A stretch of 38,692 nucleotides of DNA, taken from the NCBI GenBank assembly GCA_902634515.1, contig CACPKH010000012.1, positions 1-38,692 on the forward strand, read 5' to 3'. Positions within the stretch are counted from its first letter, which is position 1. Each line of letters opens with the position of its first letter. Under the pieces are notes generated by a model. The model was not told the origin of the DNA. It made no database searches and was given only the letters and a program-made list of their open reading frames with translations. Positions 35,899 through 38,692 of the stretch are shown here, in pieces. This DNA comes from an uncultured Prochlorococcus sp. Lineage in GTDB: Bacteria > Cyanobacteriota > Cyanobacteriia > PCC-6307 > Cyanobiaceae. The position numbers and the translations under genes are program-made.

Positions 35899-38424
35899 AT
35901 GAGCAGCTTACAGCCGATAAAACTTCAATTACCCACGCCAGGCTGTTATGCAGATCCCATTAAAGCTGGCATAGATGCTGATGCAGTCTTTGATGGAATG
36001 ACAGAACATTTATTTTTTACCCTTGGAAAACTAGCTACAACAGCGAGTTTAAGAGATCTATATATGGCATTGAGCTATGCAATAAGAGATCGTTTAATGA
36101 CTAGATATCTTGCAACTCAAGAAGCTATAAGAGCAAAGCCTCAAAAAACAGTCGCATATCTTTCTGCTGAATTTTTGATTGGCCCACAATTAAACAATAA
36201 TTTGCTGAATCTTGGAATTACTAAAGAAGCTGAAAATGCTGTAAAGAGATTTGGCATTGAATCTTTAAGTCATATTTTGGAAGTAGAAGAAGAACCAGGC
36301 CTAGGTAATGGAGGACTAGGAAGACTTGCAGCTTGCTATATGGAATCTTTAGCAAGTCTCGAAGTACCAGCAATTGGTTATGGAATTAGATACGAGTTTG
36401 GAATATTCAATCAATTAATTCGAGATGGGTGGCAAGTTGAAGTAACTGATAAATGGCTAAAAGGAGGATGGCCTTGGGAATTACCGCAACCAGATGAATC
36501 TTGTTTTGTTGGATTTGGAGGTCGAACTGAAAGTTATATAGACGACAAAGGTAATTATCGTTCTCGTTGGATTCCCTCTGAGCATGCAATAGGAGTGCCT
36601 CATGATATTCCTATACTTGGATACAGAGTTAATACTTGCGATCGTTTAAGACTATGGAGAGCAGATGCAACAGAAAGTTTTGACTTTTATGCTTTTAATA
36701 TTGGAGATTATTACGGGGCGGTTGAAGAAAAAGTTGCTTCAGAAACAATTTCGAAAGTACTTTATCCAAATGATGGAACTGATGAAGGTAGAAGACTTCG
36801 TTTAAAGCAACAACATTTTTTTGTTAGCTGTTCGCTTCAAGACATGCTTAGAAGTCTTGATAAAAGAGGAATCTCTATTGAAGATTTTCCAAAACATTGG
36901 ACTGTCCAGCTTAATGATACCCATCCAGCAATAGCAGTCGCAGAACTTATGCGTCTGCTAATTGATAATCATCATTTCGAATGGGAAAAAGCTTGGGATA
37001 TTACTACTAAATCAGTTGCATATACAAATCACACATTATTACCTGAAGCTTTAGAGAAATGGGATCTAAACCTATTTAAAAGTCTACTTCCTAGGCATCT
37101 AGAAATTATCTATGAGATCAATAAAAGATTCTTACAACAAGTTCGTCTCCGCAATCCTGGAAATGACTCTATTTTAAGAAAACTTTCCATTATTGATGAA
37201 GAAGGTTCTAAGGCTATTCGCATGGCACATCTAGCTACTATTGGTGCCCATCATGTAAATGGAGTTGCTGCACTTCACTCTGACTTAATTAAAAGACAAC
37301 TTTTCCCAGAATTTGCAGAACTTTGGCCAGAGAAATTCACAAATATTACTAATGGAGTCACGCCTAGAAGATGGATTGCACTATCCAATCCAGAACTTGC
37401 ATCACTTTTAGATAAAGAGATTGGAGAGAGTTGGATTACAAATATGGATATGCTTTCTCAATTAGAAAAAAAAGAGAATGATGCCAATTTCCTAGATTCA
37501 TTTAGAGAAACAAAGTTGCTAGGAAAAAGAAAACTTGCAGGTTATATACATAGACAAACAGGCGTATTAGTTGATCCCTCTAGTTTGTTTGATGTACAAG
37601 TTAAGCGAATACACCAATATAAAAGACAACATCTAAATGCATTGCAAATAATCTCTCAATATCTCCGCATAAAAAATGGTCACTCTAATGATATAGCACC
37701 TAGAACTGTCATCTTTGGAGGCAAGGCGGCACCAGGTTATTTCATGGCAAAATTAATGATTAGATTCATTAATGGAATCGCCGAAGTTGTTAATGCAGAT
37801 CCTGATATGGATGGTCTTTTAAGAGTTGTTTTCTTGCCAGATTATAATGTAAAGCTAGGAGAGCAAGTTTATTCTGCAACTGACTTATCAGAACAAATTT
37901 CTACTGCTGGGAAAGAAGCCTCAGGTACAGGAAATATGAAGTTTGCAATGAACGGTGCCTTAACAATTGGAACACTAGATGGGGCAAATATAGAAATAAG
38001 GGAAAAAGTAGGTGCAGAAAACTTTTTCTTATTTGGTAATACTGAAAGTGAAATAGTCCAGTTGAGAAACAATGGTTATGAACCCAAAAACTATATAGAT
38101 TCTTGTCCAGAGCTATATGAAGCATTGAAATTAATAGAAGTAGGTCACTTCAGCAATGGAGATACAGACTTATTTCGACCATTAATAAATAGTCTTACTG
38201 GATATGATCCTTATTTCGTAATGGCAGATTTCGAAGATTATCTTCATGCGCAGAATAAAGTAAGTATTGCTTGGAAAAATACTAAAGAATGGAATCGTAT
38301 GGCTTTATTAAATACTGCTAGATCCGGTTTCTTCTCATCAGATCGCTCTATTCGTGAATATTGTGAAACAATATGGAATGTAGATCCTCTTAAAGTAGAA
38401 ATTACATGCGATCTAAATGAATAA
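35899..38424 (+). CDS. glgP: Glycogen/alpha-glucan phosphorylase
   Basis: It releases glucose-1-phosphate from stored glycogen. The 841-residue protein carries the PLP-binding motif EASGTGNMKFAMNGA with its Schiff-base Lys at residue 681, the active-site NDTHPAIAVAELMRLL and VKRIHQYKRQ segments, and the N-terminal AYLSAEFLIGPQL. Size is that of typical bacterial and eukaryotic phosphorylases. No phosphorylation site of the muscle type is expected. It is divergent from the antiporter gene across 151 bp of AT-rich DNA. Its end is followed by a small weak hairpin, AGATT-CAAAA-AATCT. Confidence 0.98.
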   Translation: MSSLQPIKLQLPTPGCYADPIKAGIDADAVFDGMTEHLFFTLGKLATTASLRDLYMALSYAIRDRLMTRYLATQEAIRAKPQKTVAYLSAEFLIGPQLNNNLLNLGITKEAENAVKRFGIESLSHILEVEEEPGLGNGGLGRLAACYMESLASLEVPAIGYGIRYEFGIFNQLIRDGWQVEVTDKWLKGGWPWELPQPDESCFVGFGGRTESYIDDKGNYRSRWIPSEHAIGVPHDIPILGYRVNTCDRLRLWRADATESFDFYAFNIGDYYGAVEEKVASETISKVLYPNDGTDEGRRLRLKQQHFFVSCSLQDMLRSLDKRGISIEDFPKHWTVQLNDTHPAIAVAELMRLLIDNHHFEWEKAWDITTKSVAYTNHTLLPEALEKWDLNLFKSLLPRHLEIIYEINKRFLQQVRLRNPGNDSILRKLSIIDEEGSKAIRMAHLATIGAHHVNGVAALHSDLIKRQLFPEFAELWPEKFTNITNGVTPRRWIALSNPELASLLDKEIGESWITNMDMLSQLEKKENDANFLDSFRETKLLGKRKLAGYIHRQTGVLVDPSSLFDVQVKRIHQYKRQHLNALQIISQYLRIKNGHSNDIAPRTVIFGGKAAPGYFMAKLMIRFINGIAEVVNADPDMDGLLRVVFLPDYNVKLGEQVYSATDLSEQISTAGKEASGTGNMKFAMNGALTIGTLDGANIEIREKVGAENFFLFGNTESEIVQLRNNGYEPKNYIDSCPELYEALKLIEVGHFSNGDTDLFRPLINSLTGYDPYFVMADFEDYLHAQNKVSIAWKNTKEWNRMALLNTARSGFFSSDRSIREYCETIWNVDPLKVEITCDLNE

Positions 38425-38442
38425 TAAGATTCAAAAAATCTA

Positions 38443-38692
38443 CTAATTCCTATCTGGTAAATCTGGTGTTTGATGAAGGAGCCGGTTTAATCTAAGACGA
38501 TCTGCATTGAGCGGGTCTGGCGCAAGTTCTCCTGCTAATTCTTTGAATTTATTTTCTACAGTTTCTGGAACTTTGACATCAAAAATTCTTTCCATTAAAA
38601 CTTCAATCGAAAATAGATGAGCATTTATGTTCTCAATTTCTGCAATAGCTTGATAAATCTCATCATGTGAGTTTTCGTGAGAAGTCGTAGAT
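38443..38692 (-). CDS. Conserved hypothetical protein (partial, C-terminal part)
   Basis: Only the last 82 residues are in the window; the start lies beyond the right edge. The sequence includes EIYQAIAEIENINAHLFSIEVL, MERIFDVKVPETVENKFKEL and APDPLNADRLRLNRLLHQTP, ending in LPDRN at a TAG at 38443. It is helical and polar with no membrane segment. I do not recognise the family. It converges on glgP with 18 bp between the stops. Confidence 0.65.
   Translation of the reverse strand, partial: STTSHENSHDEIYQAIAEIENINAHLFSIEVLMERIFDVKVPETVENKFKELAGELAPDPLNADRLRLNRLLHQTPDLPDRN

Overview
The window looks like core chromosome of a marine picocyanobacterium, most likely a low-light-type Prochlorococcus. 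Evidence: AT-rich DNA with short spacers; psaD of photosystem I; a cyanobacterial-type glutamate-cysteine ligase; a panC-cmk fusion; a heme oxygenase-pebA-pebB operon that makes phycoerythrobilin; a CCB2/CCB4-like cytochrome b6f assembly factor; and several small proteins that look specific to marine cyanobacteria. I see no prophage, insertion sequence, CRISPR array or integrase. Both tRNAs sit between genes with no sign of an integrated element. The strain is an inference.

Layout. 1-3.1 kb: 5' end of cobO (cut by the left edge), a LarE-like sulfur transferase, S-adenosylmethionine decarboxylase, recF and tRNA-Arg(CCG). 3.1-9.2 kb: a tight leftward run trpE > gshA > ppc > small GNAT-like protein, with two 4-nt stop/start overlaps. 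9.3-13.5 kb: psaD, then mrp > rodA > degenerate histidine kinase, with hemF divergent from mrp. 14.6-18.5 kb: an amidase-like secreted or anchored protein, the CCB factor, a minimal RNase D, a small helical protein, an LpxB-like glycosyltransferase and tRNA-Cys(GCA). 18.5-20.2 kb is gene-poor. It holds a candidate small RNA with the CUCCUCACACAC element, a 43-residue one-helix membrane peptide and a 54-residue four-cysteine protein. 20.4-26.4 kb: purM, panC-cmk, and ho1 > pebA > pebB > low-molecular-weight phosphatase. 26.6-38.7 kb: icd, a cluster of a four-carbon acid sugar kinase with L- and D-2-hydroxyacid dehydrogenases, an aldose-epimerase-like protein, an alpha/beta hydrolase, a CPA2 Na+/H+ antiporter, glgP and the 3' end of an unknown gene.

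How it fits together. Most genes are central metabolism: PEP carboxylation, isocitrate oxidation, glycogen breakdown, tryptophan, purine, pantothenate/CMP, glutathione, heme and bilin. The most unusual parts are (1) the small RNA candidate, (2) the paired L/D hydroxyacid dehydrogenases next to a tetronate-type kinase, with an orphan three-cysteine LarE elsewhere in the window, (3) a histidine kinase with an intact H-box but no recognisable ATP-binding G-boxes, beside psaD, and (4) two tiny unannotated proteins around 19.2-19.6 kb. Many track-style starts are TTG codons a few codons before a better ATG or GTG. I moved those starts where the sequence supports it.
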